Part shown: positions 16,088 to 22,896 of the stretch, one piece after another
Layout: the number at the start of each line of letters is the position of its first letter
How positions within the stretch are numbered: position 1 is the stretch's first letter
Position numbers and translations under genes: made by a program
Source: CAZAQB01 sp964487155
Lineage (GTDB): Bacteria > Pseudomonadota > Gammaproteobacteria > Nitrococcales > Nitrococcaceae
NCBI GenBank assembly: GCA_964487155.1
Contig: CAZAQB010000030.1
Span: forward strand, 1-29,402
Length of the DNA: 29,402 nucleotides
Direction of reading: 5' to 3'
Notes under the pieces: model-generated
The model's database searches: none
What the model saw: only the letters and a program-made list of their open reading frames with translations
Told to the model about the DNA's origin: nothing

Positions 16088-17029
16088 TCAGAAGCGGGCC
16101 AGGGCTTCCAGGCAGCGGCGCCGGTGCGCCGGGCCGCTGCCCGGGGGGACGATCATGCCGGGCAGGCGCAGGCCGTAGACCCGGTGGGCCTGCTCGGCGT
16201 CCAGCACCCAGCGGCACAGCCGCGACAGGGCGGCCTCGGGATCCTGCAGGCCGGCCGCCGCGTAGTCCAGCCACAGCCGCTCCGGTGCGTCCCCCACGAA
16301 CTCCTTGACCTGCAGCTCCCGGGCATGGGTCGCCTTCCAGGCGACCCGGCGCAGCGGATCGCCGGGCCGGTAGCGGCGCAGGCCGCCGAAGTCGGTGTCT
16401 CCCGGGCCGCCGCCGCTGCCCCGGGACTGGCCGCCCAGGCTCTGCGGGGCCGGCACCCGGCCGGCCTCCGGAGCCGGGTACACCAGGGCCTCCTGCTCCA
16501 GGGCCAGCCACGACCAGGCGCGGAACAGCGCCGCCGGATAGCGGCTGGTTACCGTCACCCGGCCTGGCCGCAACACGCCCCGCCGGGGCGCGGGCAGGGG
16601 CACCAGGGCGGTGGCGCTGGCGCCGACGTCGACCGGCGCGCCGCGGGTCTCGGCGCAGCGCAGCTCGACCGCCACCCGGCCGAGCCGGCCCGGGTTGTCG
16701 AGCCGGTAGCGCAGCCCCACGTTGCCGCCCGCGAAGCCTGGTTCCGGCGGCAGGGCGGTGACCTGAAGCCCCAGCAGATTGCGGAAGGTGTTGTGCATGG
16801 CGGCCATGCCGGTGCCCGCCAGCAGGAAGGTGAGGGCGAAGGCCAGGCTGTTGCTGTAGTTGATGGCGCCCAGCCACATCACCAGCAGCATGGCGCCGAA
16901 GGCGCTGCCCTGGGCGGTGGGAAGAATATAGATGCTTCTGTAGCGCAGCCGGGCGCTGCGGCGGGGTGGATCCATGCGCCGCGCGGCGAAGGCCTCCAGG
17001 CGCCGGCGCAGCCAGGGCATCAGCCCCAT
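16088..17029 (-). CDS. DUF58 family membrane protein
   Basis: The 313-residue protein has two adjacent transmembrane segments near 38-80 (GSAFGAMLLVMWLGAIN and LAFALTFLLAGTGMAAM). It ends in the DUF58 signature with GDTDFGGLRRYRPGDPLR followed by VAWKATHARELQVKEF and WLDYAA. DUF58 proteins accompany MoxR ATPases and transglutaminases and often have a degenerate von Willebrand A-like fold; their reaction is unknown. The start at 17029 shares one base with the moxR stop (TGATG), so the two are translationally coupled. An ATG nine bases further in is possible. The full MIDAS metal site is not evident. Confidence 0.9.
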   Translation of the reverse strand: MGLMPWLRRRLEAFAARRMDPPRRSARLRYRSIYILPTAQGSAFGAMLLVMWLGAINYSNSLAFALTFLLAGTGMAAMHNTFRNLLGLQVTALPPEPGFAGGNVGLRYRLDNPGRLGRVAVELRCAETRGAPVDVGASATALVPLPAPRRGVLRPGRVTVTSRYPAALFRAWSWLALEQEALVYPAPEAGRVPAPQSLGGQSRGSGGGPGDTDFGGLRRYRPGDPLRRVAWKATHARELQVKEFVGDAPERLWLDYAAAGLQDPEAALSRLCRWVLDAEQAHRVYGLRLPGMIVPPGSGPAHRRRCLEALARF

Positions 17030-17946
17030 CAGGGCACGGCCACCTCGGCCAGCAGCTGCTGGGCAGTGCCGACCGGCCCGTGATCCGAGACCTCCTCCGA
17101 CATCTGCAGCCGGTGACCGGCCACGCTGGCAAACACCGCCTGCACATCATCCGGCAGCACTGCATCCCGGTCCGCCAGCAACGCCCAGGCCCGGGCGGCC
17201 CGCACCAGGGCGAGGCCGGCCCGGGGAGACAGGCCGAGCCGATAGCGCCCGCCCGCCCGGCTGCCCTCCAGCAGCGCCTGGACGTAGTCCAGCAGGGCGT
17301 CGGAGACGTGGATCTGTCCCACCGCACGCTGGGCCGCCGCCAGTTCCTCCGGTCCGAGGGCCGGAGGCAGGTCGGCGATCAGCTCGCGGCGGTCGCGGCC
17401 GCGCAGCAGCTCGCGCTCCGCGTCGGCGTCCGGATAGCCCAGGGTGAGGCGCATCAGGAAGCGGTCCAGCTGGGATTCCGGCAGGGGGTAGGTGCCCATC
17501 TGGGTGGTGGGGTTCTGGGTGGCGATGACGAAGAACGGCTGGGGCAGCGGCCGGGTCTCACCCTCCACCGTCACCTGGCCTTCCTCCATGGCCTCCAGCA
17601 GCGCGCTCTGGGTCTTGGGGGTGGCGCGGTTGACCTCGTCGGCCAGCACCAGTTGGGCGAATACCGGCCCGGGGTGGAACGTGAAGCGGCCGCTGTCCCG
17701 CTCGTAGACCGCCGCCCCCAGTATGTCCGCCGGCAGCAGGTCGCTGGTGAACTGGATGCGCTGGAAGTGCAGTCCCAGCAGGCGCGCCAGCACGTGGGCC
17801 AGGGTGGTCTTGCCGACCCCCGGCAGATCCTCGATCAGCAGATGGCCGCGGGCCACCAGGCAGGCGAGGGCGAGCCGCACCTCCCGCTCCTTGCCCAGCA
17901 CCACCTGGTTTGCCTGGCGTATAAGCTCGGCGATTCCGGGGGACAT
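17029..17946 (-). CDS. MoxR family AAA+ ATPase
   Basis: I start it at ATG 17946 (AGGGG eight bases upstream), giving 305 residues. An ATG at 17964 has no ribosome site. Walker A is LPGVGKTTLAHVLA (41-54). Next come GLHFQRIQFTSDLLPADILG and Walker B LADEVNRATPKTQSALLEAM. Sensor 1 is VIATQNPTTQMGTYPLPESQ, which carries the MoxR-typical ATQNP, and an arginine-containing SPRAGLALVRAAR follows near the end. MoxR ATPases act as chaperones for VWA-type or membrane partners, here presumably the DUF58 and transglutaminase proteins of the same operon. An extended -10 element lies upstream. Family assignment is certain; the remodelled target is unknown. Confidence 0.94.
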   Translation of the reverse strand: MSPGIAELIRQANQVVLGKEREVRLALACLVARGHLLIEDLPGVGKTTLAHVLARLLGLHFQRIQFTSDLLPADILGAAVYERDSGRFTFHPGPVFAQLVLADEVNRATPKTQSALLEAMEEGQVTVEGETRPLPQPFFVIATQNPTTQMGTYPLPESQLDRFLMRLTLGYPDADAERELLRGRDRRELIADLPPALGPEELAAAQRAVGQIHVSDALLDYVQALLEGSRAGGRYRLGLSPRAGLALVRAARAWALLADRDAVLPDDVQAVFASVAGHRLQMSEEVSDHGPVGTAQQLLAEVAVP

Positions 17947-17976
17947 CCACCTCACCCCTGGCATGGCGAAGGCGGC

Positions 17977-17985
17977 TTTATACCA
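17977..17985 (-). promoter_or_regulatory. Extended -10 promoter element for the moxR operon
   Basis: On the minus strand the bases read TGG TATAAA: an extended -10 (TGn) plus a hexamer one base off TATAAT, 31 bases before the chosen moxR start. It is an AT island in very GC-rich DNA. The -35 position (about 18000-18005) is poor, as is common with extended -10 promoters. Confidence 0.5.
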
Positions 17986-18033
17986 TAGGAAAAAGGCCGC
18001 TCCACCGGGCGGCGGTCACAGGAGACGGGGTCC

Positions 18034-19047
18034 ATGAGCGAGGGCGGCAGCATGCGGGCGATGGTGTTCAACGGCGGCGGACCCCTTGAGCTGCGGCGCC
18101 TGCCGGTGCCGGAGCCGGGCCCCCGGCAGGTGCGGCTGCGGGTGAGCGCCTGTGCGGTATGCCGCACCGACCTGCACATCGTCGACGGCGAGCTGGATCG
18201 CCCCAAGCCGGACCTGGTGCCGGGCCACGAGATCGTCGGCCGCGTGGACGCCCTGGGCCCTGGCGTCGATGGCTTCCAGCCGGGCCAGCGGCTGGGGGTG
18301 CCCTGGCTGGGCTGGAGCTGCGGGCAGTGCCGCTATTGTGACCGCGGACAGGAGAATCTCTGTCCCGAGGCCCGTTTCACGGGCTACGACCTGGACGGCG
18401 GCTACGCCGAGTACACCCTGGCGGATCAGCGCTACTGCTTTCCGCTGCCGGAGGCTTTCGAGGACCAGGCGGCGGCGCCGCTGCTGTGCGCCGGGCTGAT
18501 CGGCTACCGGGCCTACCGCATGGCCGGCCGGGACGCCCGGCGCCTCGGCCTGTACGGCTTCGGCGCCGCCGCCCATATCCTCTGCCAGGTGGCCGCCCAC
18601 CAGGGCCGGCAGGTCTATGCCTTCAGCCGGCCCGGCGATACCGCAGCCCAGGACTTCGCCCGCCGCCTGGGGGCGGTGTGGGCGGGGGGCTCGGACCAGG
18701 CGCCGCCCGAGCCCCTGGATGCCGCCATCATCTTTGCCCCGGTCGGTCCCCTGGTGCCGGCGGCTCTGCAGCACACGGCGCCCGGCGGCACCGTGGTCTG
18801 TGGTGGCATCCACATGAGCGACATCCCGGCGATGCCCTACCGGCTGCTGTGGGAGGAGCGCGTGCTGCGCTCGGTGGCCAACCTGACCCGGGCCGATGGC
18901 GAGGGGTTCATGGCGGTGGCGGCGGAGGTGCCGCTCGCCACCACCACCGTGGCCTATCCGCTGGAGCAGGCCAACGAGGCGCTGGAGGCGTTGCGGGACG
19001 GACGGCTGGAGGGGGCGGCGGTGCTGCTGCCCGGCCTCAGGCGCTAG
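18034..19047 (+). CDS. Zinc-dependent alcohol dehydrogenase (MDR family)
   Basis: The 337-residue oxidoreductase starts at ATG 18034, with AGGAG about ten bases upstream. Catalytic zinc ligands are C43 (SACAVCRTDLHIVDGEL) and H65 (PGHEIVG). The structural zinc is held by C96, C99, C102 and C110 (CGQCRYCDRGQENLC). The nucleotide-binding GFGAAAHILCQVAAHQG is a GxGxxA variant of the Rossmann loop. DLHIVDGEL and the overall length suit the AdhA/CAD2-like branch of bacterial zinc alcohol dehydrogenases, which reduce or oxidise simple aldehydes and alcohols with NAD(P). Its substrate cannot be read from sequence. It stands alone: divergent from moxR and convergent with the OlsB-like gene, whose 3' end it overlaps by 11 bases. 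Confidence 0.9.
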   Translation: MSEGGSMRAMVFNGGGPLELRRLPVPEPGPRQVRLRVSACAVCRTDLHIVDGELDRPKPDLVPGHEIVGRVDALGPGVDGFQPGQRLGVPWLGWSCGQCRYCDRGQENLCPEARFTGYDLDGGYAEYTLADQRYCFPLPEAFEDQAAAPLLCAGLIGYRAYRMAGRDARRLGLYGFGAAAHILCQVAAHQGRQVYAFSRPGDTAAQDFARRLGAVWAGGSDQAPPEPLDAAIIFAPVGPLVPAALQHTAPGGTVVCGGIHMSDIPAMPYRLLWEERVLRSVANLTRADGEGFMAVAAEVPLATTTVAYPLEQANEALEALRDGRLEGAAVLLPGLRR

Positions 19048-19816
19048 CTGCCCGGCGCAGCGAGGCTTGCTCGTGGCCCATGAAATGGCGCACGTAGCGG
19101 GCCGACAGAGCGCTGGTGTCCACCAGGATGAACACGTCAGCCACGCCGAAGTCAGGGTCCCAGCAGGGTTCGCCGCAGATCCGCGCGCCCAGGGACAGGT
19201 AGGCTTTCAGCAACGGCGGCATCTTCGGCAGCACCGCGGTGTCCGCATGCACAGGGGGCAGGCCCAGGTGCGGCACCACCCGGCAGGCCTCGTCGGCCAT
19301 GAAACGCCCGCGCAGCCGATGCATGATGGCCGCCGCCTGCAGGCCGCCGTCGCGCAGGGAGATGCTGGCACAGCCGAACAGGTAGTCGTAGCCGTGCTCG
19401 ACGATGTGCTGGGCCAGCCCGGACCAGAGGGTGGCGATGGTGGCGCCGTTGCGGAACTTGGCATCCACGCAGGTGCGCCCGAGTTCCATGATGCGGCCGG
19501 GCAGGGCGGCAATGCGCTCCATTTCGAATTCGGAGGCAGAGTAGAAGCCGCCGGCCCGGGCCGCGGTCGCGGCGTCCAGAATCCGGGAGCAGGCCACCAC
19601 CCGTGCGGTGTCCCGCTCGCGCACCAGCAGATGCTGGCAGAACTCGTCGTAGGCATCGCTCTCGCAGCCCGGCGAGTGGCCATGGACCACGGCGCCCATC
19701 TCCTCTGCGAACACCCGGTAGCGCAGCCGTTGGGCCTCGATCACCGCCTCCGGGCTGGCGGCGAGTTCCACGGCCAGGCGGCTTGCCGGCCGCTGGGACC
19801 CCTGGTGCTTGGCCAT
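19037..19816 (-). CDS. OlsB-like ornithine-acyl-ACP N-acyltransferase (GNAT family)
   Basis: The 259-residue GNAT-like protein has a good ribosome site (GAGAGGT). Its motifs are VIEAQRLRYRVFAEEMGA, a DEFCQHLLVRE strand, VVACSRIL, SEFEMERIAALPGRIMELGRTCVD, FRNGATIATLWSGLAQHI and YLFGCASISLRDG. This pattern is the Acetyltransf_5 (OlsB/hemolysin-like) family. OlsB transfers a 3-hydroxyacyl group from ACP to ornithine, the first step to ornithine lipids, phosphate-free membrane lipids. The partner OlsA acyltransferase is not adjacent. Some relatives act on other amino acids or remain uncharacterised, so the substrate is provisional. Its last codons overlap the end of the alcohol dehydrogenase gene on the other strand. 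Confidence 0.82.
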   Translation of the reverse strand: MAKHQGSQRPASRLAVELAASPEAVIEAQRLRYRVFAEEMGAVVHGHSPGCESDAYDEFCQHLLVRERDTARVVACSRILDAATAARAGGFYSASEFEMERIAALPGRIMELGRTCVDAKFRNGATIATLWSGLAQHIVEHGYDYLFGCASISLRDGGLQAAAIMHRLRGRFMADEACRVVPHLGLPPVHADTAVLPKMPPLLKAYLSLGARICGEPCWDPDFGVADVFILVDTSALSARYVRHFMGHEQASLRRAASA

Positions 19817-19836
19817 GCTGAAGCTACCTCTCAGGG

Positions 19837-19859
19837 CTCTGCCACACGTTGCGGCAGAG
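19837..19859 (-). promoter_or_regulatory. Leader hairpin upstream of the OlsB-like gene
   Basis: CTCTGCC (19837-19843) and GGCAGAG (19853-19859) form a perfect 7-bp stem with a 9-base loop, 21 bases before the start codon. It could be a leader hairpin or an operator. TATTCT on the minus strand (19858-19863) overlaps its edge as a possible -10. The evidence is structural only. Confidence 0.3.
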
Positions 19860-20014
19860 AATATGCCGATGCCGTGTCAGCCTGGTGACCGACCGGTTAA
19901 GGGGCAATGACGAACGGCATTCGCGGCGGCGCCGGCGGGAGATCGCCAGACGGTCGCGGGGTCTCCGCGTGGCTGGGCCCAGGGTGGGGGCTCGTGGCCA
20001 GTGTGGGGCCGGCC

Positions 20015-20020
20015 TACACT
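20015..20020 (+). promoter_or_regulatory. Possible -10 element for the coiled-coil/methyltransferase pair
   Basis: TACACT in the context CTACACTG lies 39 bases before the ATG at 20059. The identical octamer occurs in the ppsA/ppsR gap, which supports it as a promoter hexamer of this organism. No clear -35 is seen. Confidence 0.3.
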
Positions 20021-20058
20021 GGGGGCGTCGCGCTCCACCAACCCGAGGGAGGGTTTCC

Positions 20059-20592
20059 ATGTTCCGCACACGTCTGCGATGGGTTCTTGCCGCCGCGCTG
20101 CTGCTGGCGGCTCCGCTGCCCGGAGCCGCTCTCGCCGCCGACGGCTCGTCGTCGGAGAAAGACCCGCCGGCCACCGCCGGGGCCGAGGCCGAGCGGCTGC
20201 GTAAGGAGGTTTCCGAGGCCCTGGAGGCCCTCCAGCACTACAGCGACCAGCAGCGCCAGCAGGCCGCCGAGCAGACCCGGGAGACCCTGCAGGACCTGGA
20301 CCGGCGCATCCAGCAGCTGCGCCAGCGCCTGGAGCAGGAACTGGCCCAGGCCGACGAGGCGACCCGGGAGCGTACCCGGGAGCTTCTGCGCCAGCTGGAG
20401 CGAAGCCGGGAGCAGCTCGGGGACTGGTACCTGCGCCTGAAGGAGGGTTCGGCTGAGGCCTGGAGCGAGCTGCGCGACGGCCTCAGCGACAGCCTGCGCG
20501 CCCTGGAGCGGACGTTCCGCGAGCAGCAGCAGGAACAGGAAGAAGAGCCTCCCAGGCAGCGCTCCGGCGACTCCGGGGGAATCAACCTGTGA
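20059..20592 (+). CDS. Secreted coiled-coil protein of unknown function
   Basis: The 177-residue product starts at ATG 20059 after GAGGGAGGG. It has a clear signal peptide (RWVLAAALLLAAPLPGAALA, cleaved near residue 26). From about residue 40 to 165 it is one long, highly charged helix with heptad spacing, rich in Glu, Gln, Arg and Leu (LRKEVSEALEALQHYS, LDRRIQQLRQRLEQELAQA). There are no cysteines. Such small periplasmic coiled coils are common and poorly conserved, and I do not recognise a family. The stop overlaps the start of the methyltransferase gene (GTGA), so the two are translated together. Confidence 0.75.
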   Translation: MFRTRLRWVLAAALLLAAPLPGAALAADGSSSEKDPPATAGAEAERLRKEVSEALEALQHYSDQQRQQAAEQTRETLQDLDRRIQQLRQRLEQELAQADEATRERTRELLRQLERSREQLGDWYLRLKEGSAEAWSELRDGLSDSLRALERTFREQQQEQEEEPPRQRSGDSGGINL

Positions 20593-21203
20593 GCGACTCC
20601 CCGTCTCTGGAGTCCCTGGGCCGGGTGGACCACTTCGACAAGGCCATGGCGGGGGCCGACTGGGGCCAGGTATTCGGCCGCCAGGCCCTGCGCGGGCCGC
20701 TGGTGGCCCAGTGGCTCGATGCCCTGGAGATCGGCCCCGGAGACGCGCTGGTGGACCTGGGCTGCGGGCCGGGCTATGTGAGCCTGCGCGCAGCCGAGCG
20801 TGTCGGTCCGCAGGGCGCGGTGCTGGCCGTCGACCGCAGTGCCGAAGCCCTGGCCTTTCTGCAAGGGATCGTCGACCTCCACGCGCTGCGCCAGATCCGG
20901 CCTCACCGGGCCGATGTGCGCGAGCTCCCGGCAGCCTGGGCGCGGGCGCGGGGCGCCCTGCTCACCATGATGCTGCACCACGACGACGAGCCGGCCGCCG
21001 TGCTGGCCGCGGCCGGCCGGGCGCTGCCAGGAGTGCCCCTGGTGGTGGCCGAGTTCGACCCCGCCGGCCCCTGCCGGGTGGGTCCTCCCGCCTCGGCCCG
21101 GCTGGGGCCTGATGAGGTCGGCCGGCTGGCGGCGGAGGTGGGCCGGCAGGCGGGCTCAATGGTGCGCCAGAGCCCCGAGCACTGGTTCACCGTGCTGCGC
21201 TGA
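20589..21203 (+). CDS. Class I SAM-dependent methyltransferase
   Basis: The 204-residue cytosolic protein starts at GTG 20589, overlapping the upstream stop. Motif I is VDLGCGPGYVSLRAAE (55-70), followed by the acidic VLAVDRSAEALAFL that binds the ribose of SAM, and motif IV-like RGALLTMMLHHDDEPAAVLA. The segment LPGVPLVVAEFDPAG fits the post-IV strand of small-molecule methyltransferases related to UbiE/ArsM. The short C-terminus limits the choice of substrate, which I cannot name. Coupling to a secreted coiled-coil protein gives no obvious pathway. The fold call is firm. Confidence 0.82.
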   Translation: MSDSPSLESLGRVDHFDKAMAGADWGQVFGRQALRGPLVAQWLDALEIGPGDALVDLGCGPGYVSLRAAERVGPQGAVLAVDRSAEALAFLQGIVDLHALRQIRPHRADVRELPAAWARARGALLTMMLHHDDEPAAVLAAAGRALPGVPLVVAEFDPAGPCRVGPPASARLGPDEVGRLAAEVGRQAGSMVRQSPEHWFTVLR

Positions 21204-21292
21204 TCGTCCCCACCGCCGACGCGCCAGCGCGATTCGCCGGTGCCATGCGCGGCTTCACTTTATAAAGATTTGCATTCTCCTGCCGCTAGCAG

Positions 21293-21449
21293 CCTGTCAG
21301 ACTCAGGGGATCGTAGCGAGGCGAGTGGGAAACGGAGGCGGTTTTTTCCCTCATTTCAGGAGAATAGTGTGCGCTATTTGACGAAAAGGAGCGGAAAAAG
21401 AGCCCCGTTTGCCGCCGCCGCAGTAAATCATCCCTAAGCCAACAGTAGG
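21293..21449. mobile_element. MITE-like segment with imperfect terminal inverted repeats
   Basis: This stretch of about 157 bases in the 21204-21474 gap is visibly AT-richer than its surroundings, with runs such as GGTTTTTTCCC and GGAAAAAGAG. The left end CCTGTCAGACTCAGGGGATC and the complement of the right end, CTGTTGGCTTAGGGATGAT, agree at most positions, as expected for worn terminal inverted repeats. A 64-codon minus-strand frame crosses it but looks non-coding. It may be a small non-autonomous element or the stump of an insertion sequence. I see no transposase and no clear target duplication. Confidence 0.4.
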
Positions 21450-21474
21450 CCCGGATGCTGCAGGGGGAAGTGCA

Positions 21475-22488
21475 ATGCAACCCGTCGTGCTCGTCGTTGC
21501 CGGAACCGCGCTGGACGCCGCCGAGTTGAAGCTGCTGCAGGACCGATTACCGCAACCGGCGGAGACCGTGGTGGGCCCGGCCCAGGCCGCCGCGGCCCTG
21601 GGGATGTACCGGCCGCTGCTGGTCCTGGTGCACGCCCCCGGCGCCTACCAGAGCGCCCTGAGCTGGCTGGGGCAACTGGGCGGGGGTCGCCACAGAGAGG
21701 GCGCCGCGCTGCTGGTCAGCGTGCCCCGGGACGCGGCTGGAGGCGTTCAGGCCGCCCTCGCCGCCGGTGCCGACGATGTGGTGCGGCTGCCCCTGGAGGA
21801 GCCGGCCGAGTTGGCCCGACGTGCGGCCAACCTGGTGCGCCTGGTGCGCCAGCAGCGGCTCGTCCACAGGGTGGTGGCCCGTCGCCCGCCCCGGCTGCGG
21901 GATCCGGATCTCACCCGGGAGCTGCAGCACCGTCTGGAAATGGCGGACGCCAAGCGTGACCGGCACACCTACGATCACGAGATCCGCACCGCCGGGCTGG
22001 CACGGCATATTGCCGAGGCGCTGGGCATGGACGCCGCGGAGTGCGAGCGCATCGCCCGCGGTGCCCGGGTCCACGACATCGGCAAGCTGGGCATCCCCGA
22101 GTCCATCATCCTCAAACCCGGGCGGTTCACGCCGGAGGAGCGCGCGGTGATGCAGGATCACCCCACCATCGGCTACGAGATCCTGCGCGACAGCGACTCG
22201 CCAGATCTGCATTGTGGGGCCACCATCGCCTTGTGCCACCACGAGAAATACGACGGCAGCGGCTATCCCCAGGGCATCGGCGGCGAGGAAATTCCTCTTC
22301 CCGCGCGCATCGTGGCGGTGGCGGACGTGTTGGACTCCCTGTCCAGCGTGCGCCCGTACCGCCAGCCGTGGAGCATATCCCGCTCCATGGACTTTGTTGC
22401 CAGCGAGGCCGGCCGGCACTTCGACCCGGCCTGTGTCCGGGCCCTGGAGCAGCGGCGCGCCGCGGTGCAGGCGCTCTACCCGGTATAG
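21475..22488 (+). CDS. HD-GYP phosphodiesterase with degenerate receiver domain
   Basis: The 337-residue protein (GGGGA before the ATG at 21475) has a receiver-like N-terminus (1-125) and an HD-GYP domain (about 165-335). The HD-GYP signatures are complete: RVHDIGKLGIPESIILKPG with H200, D201 and K204, HHEKYDGSGYP (255-265) and IVAVADVLDSLSS. These enzymes hydrolyse cyclic di-GMP. The receiver half lacks the usual chemistry: the phosphorylated Asp position reads LLVLVHAPG (His53), the N-terminal acidic pair is absent, and GADDVVRLPLEEP lacks the conserved Lys. It resembles a pseudo-receiver that senses a ligand or protein rather than phosphate. No histidine kinase is adjacent. A MITE-like segment lies directly upstream and may hold its promoter. 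Confidence 0.9.
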   Translation: MQPVVLVVAGTALDAAELKLLQDRLPQPAETVVGPAQAAAALGMYRPLLVLVHAPGAYQSALSWLGQLGGGRHREGAALLVSVPRDAAGGVQAALAAGADDVVRLPLEEPAELARRAANLVRLVRQQRLVHRVVARRPPRLRDPDLTRELQHRLEMADAKRDRHTYDHEIRTAGLARHIAEALGMDAAECERIARGARVHDIGKLGIPESIILKPGRFTPEERAVMQDHPTIGYEILRDSDSPDLHCGATIALCHHEKYDGSGYPQGIGGEEIPLPARIVAVADVLDSLSSVRPYRQPWSISRSMDFVASEAGRHFDPACVRALEQRRAAVQALYPV

Positions 22489-22531
22489 CCGGTCGCCTGA
22501 GCCAGGGCCGGCCGCTTCGGGCGCGGTTGTT

Positions 22532-22896
22532 CAGCCGCGAAATGCCCGCGAAATTTAAGAATTCAGTAGCCGCAGATGGACGCGGATGAAGACGGATGTT
22601 GCTGATCATGTCTCTGTGTCGGCTCGTCGGCTCAACGATACCCCCGGACGCCTAATCGGCGCGGGGGTGGGCCTCCCACAGGTGGTCTCGGGCGGGCGCG
22701 CACGGACGACTCCTGTGGCAGAGGCGGCCCCCCCGCCGCGATTCTTCATCCGGCTCAGCCAAATAAATGATCGGGTGATTTTTTGATCGCGGACGGAGGG
22801 CCGCTCACTCTTCCATCTGCGTTGATCCGCGTTCATCTGCGGCTACGCTGTTTTTCTACCTGATTGACGTCCATTTCGCGTGCATCTCGCGGCTGA
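22532..22896. repeat. Long inverted arms (CGCAGATGAACG-type) around a REP-rich core
   Basis: The left arm (22532-22598) reads CAGCCGCGAAATGCCCGCGA..., then AGTAGCCGCAGATGGACGCG and GATGAAGACGGATG. The right arm (22812-22896) is the inverse of a near copy: CAGCCGCGAGATGCACGCGA..., then GTAGCCGCAGATGAACGCGG and ATCAACGCAGATGG. The core (about 22600-22810) has GC-rich inverted pieces such as GGGCCTCCCAC, CTGTGGCAG and GGCGCGG. It fills the gap between the HD-GYP gene and ggt, and the right arm overlaps the ggt 3' end. There is no transposase. It may be a composite repeat or MITE-like element. Confidence 0.65.

Noticed and set aside
21286..21480. Short 64-codon minus-strand frame in the MITE-like segment
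   Set aside because: No ribosome site and no recognisable domain. It lies wholly within the AT-rich repeat-like segment, so I treat it as non-coding or a decayed insertion sequence end.
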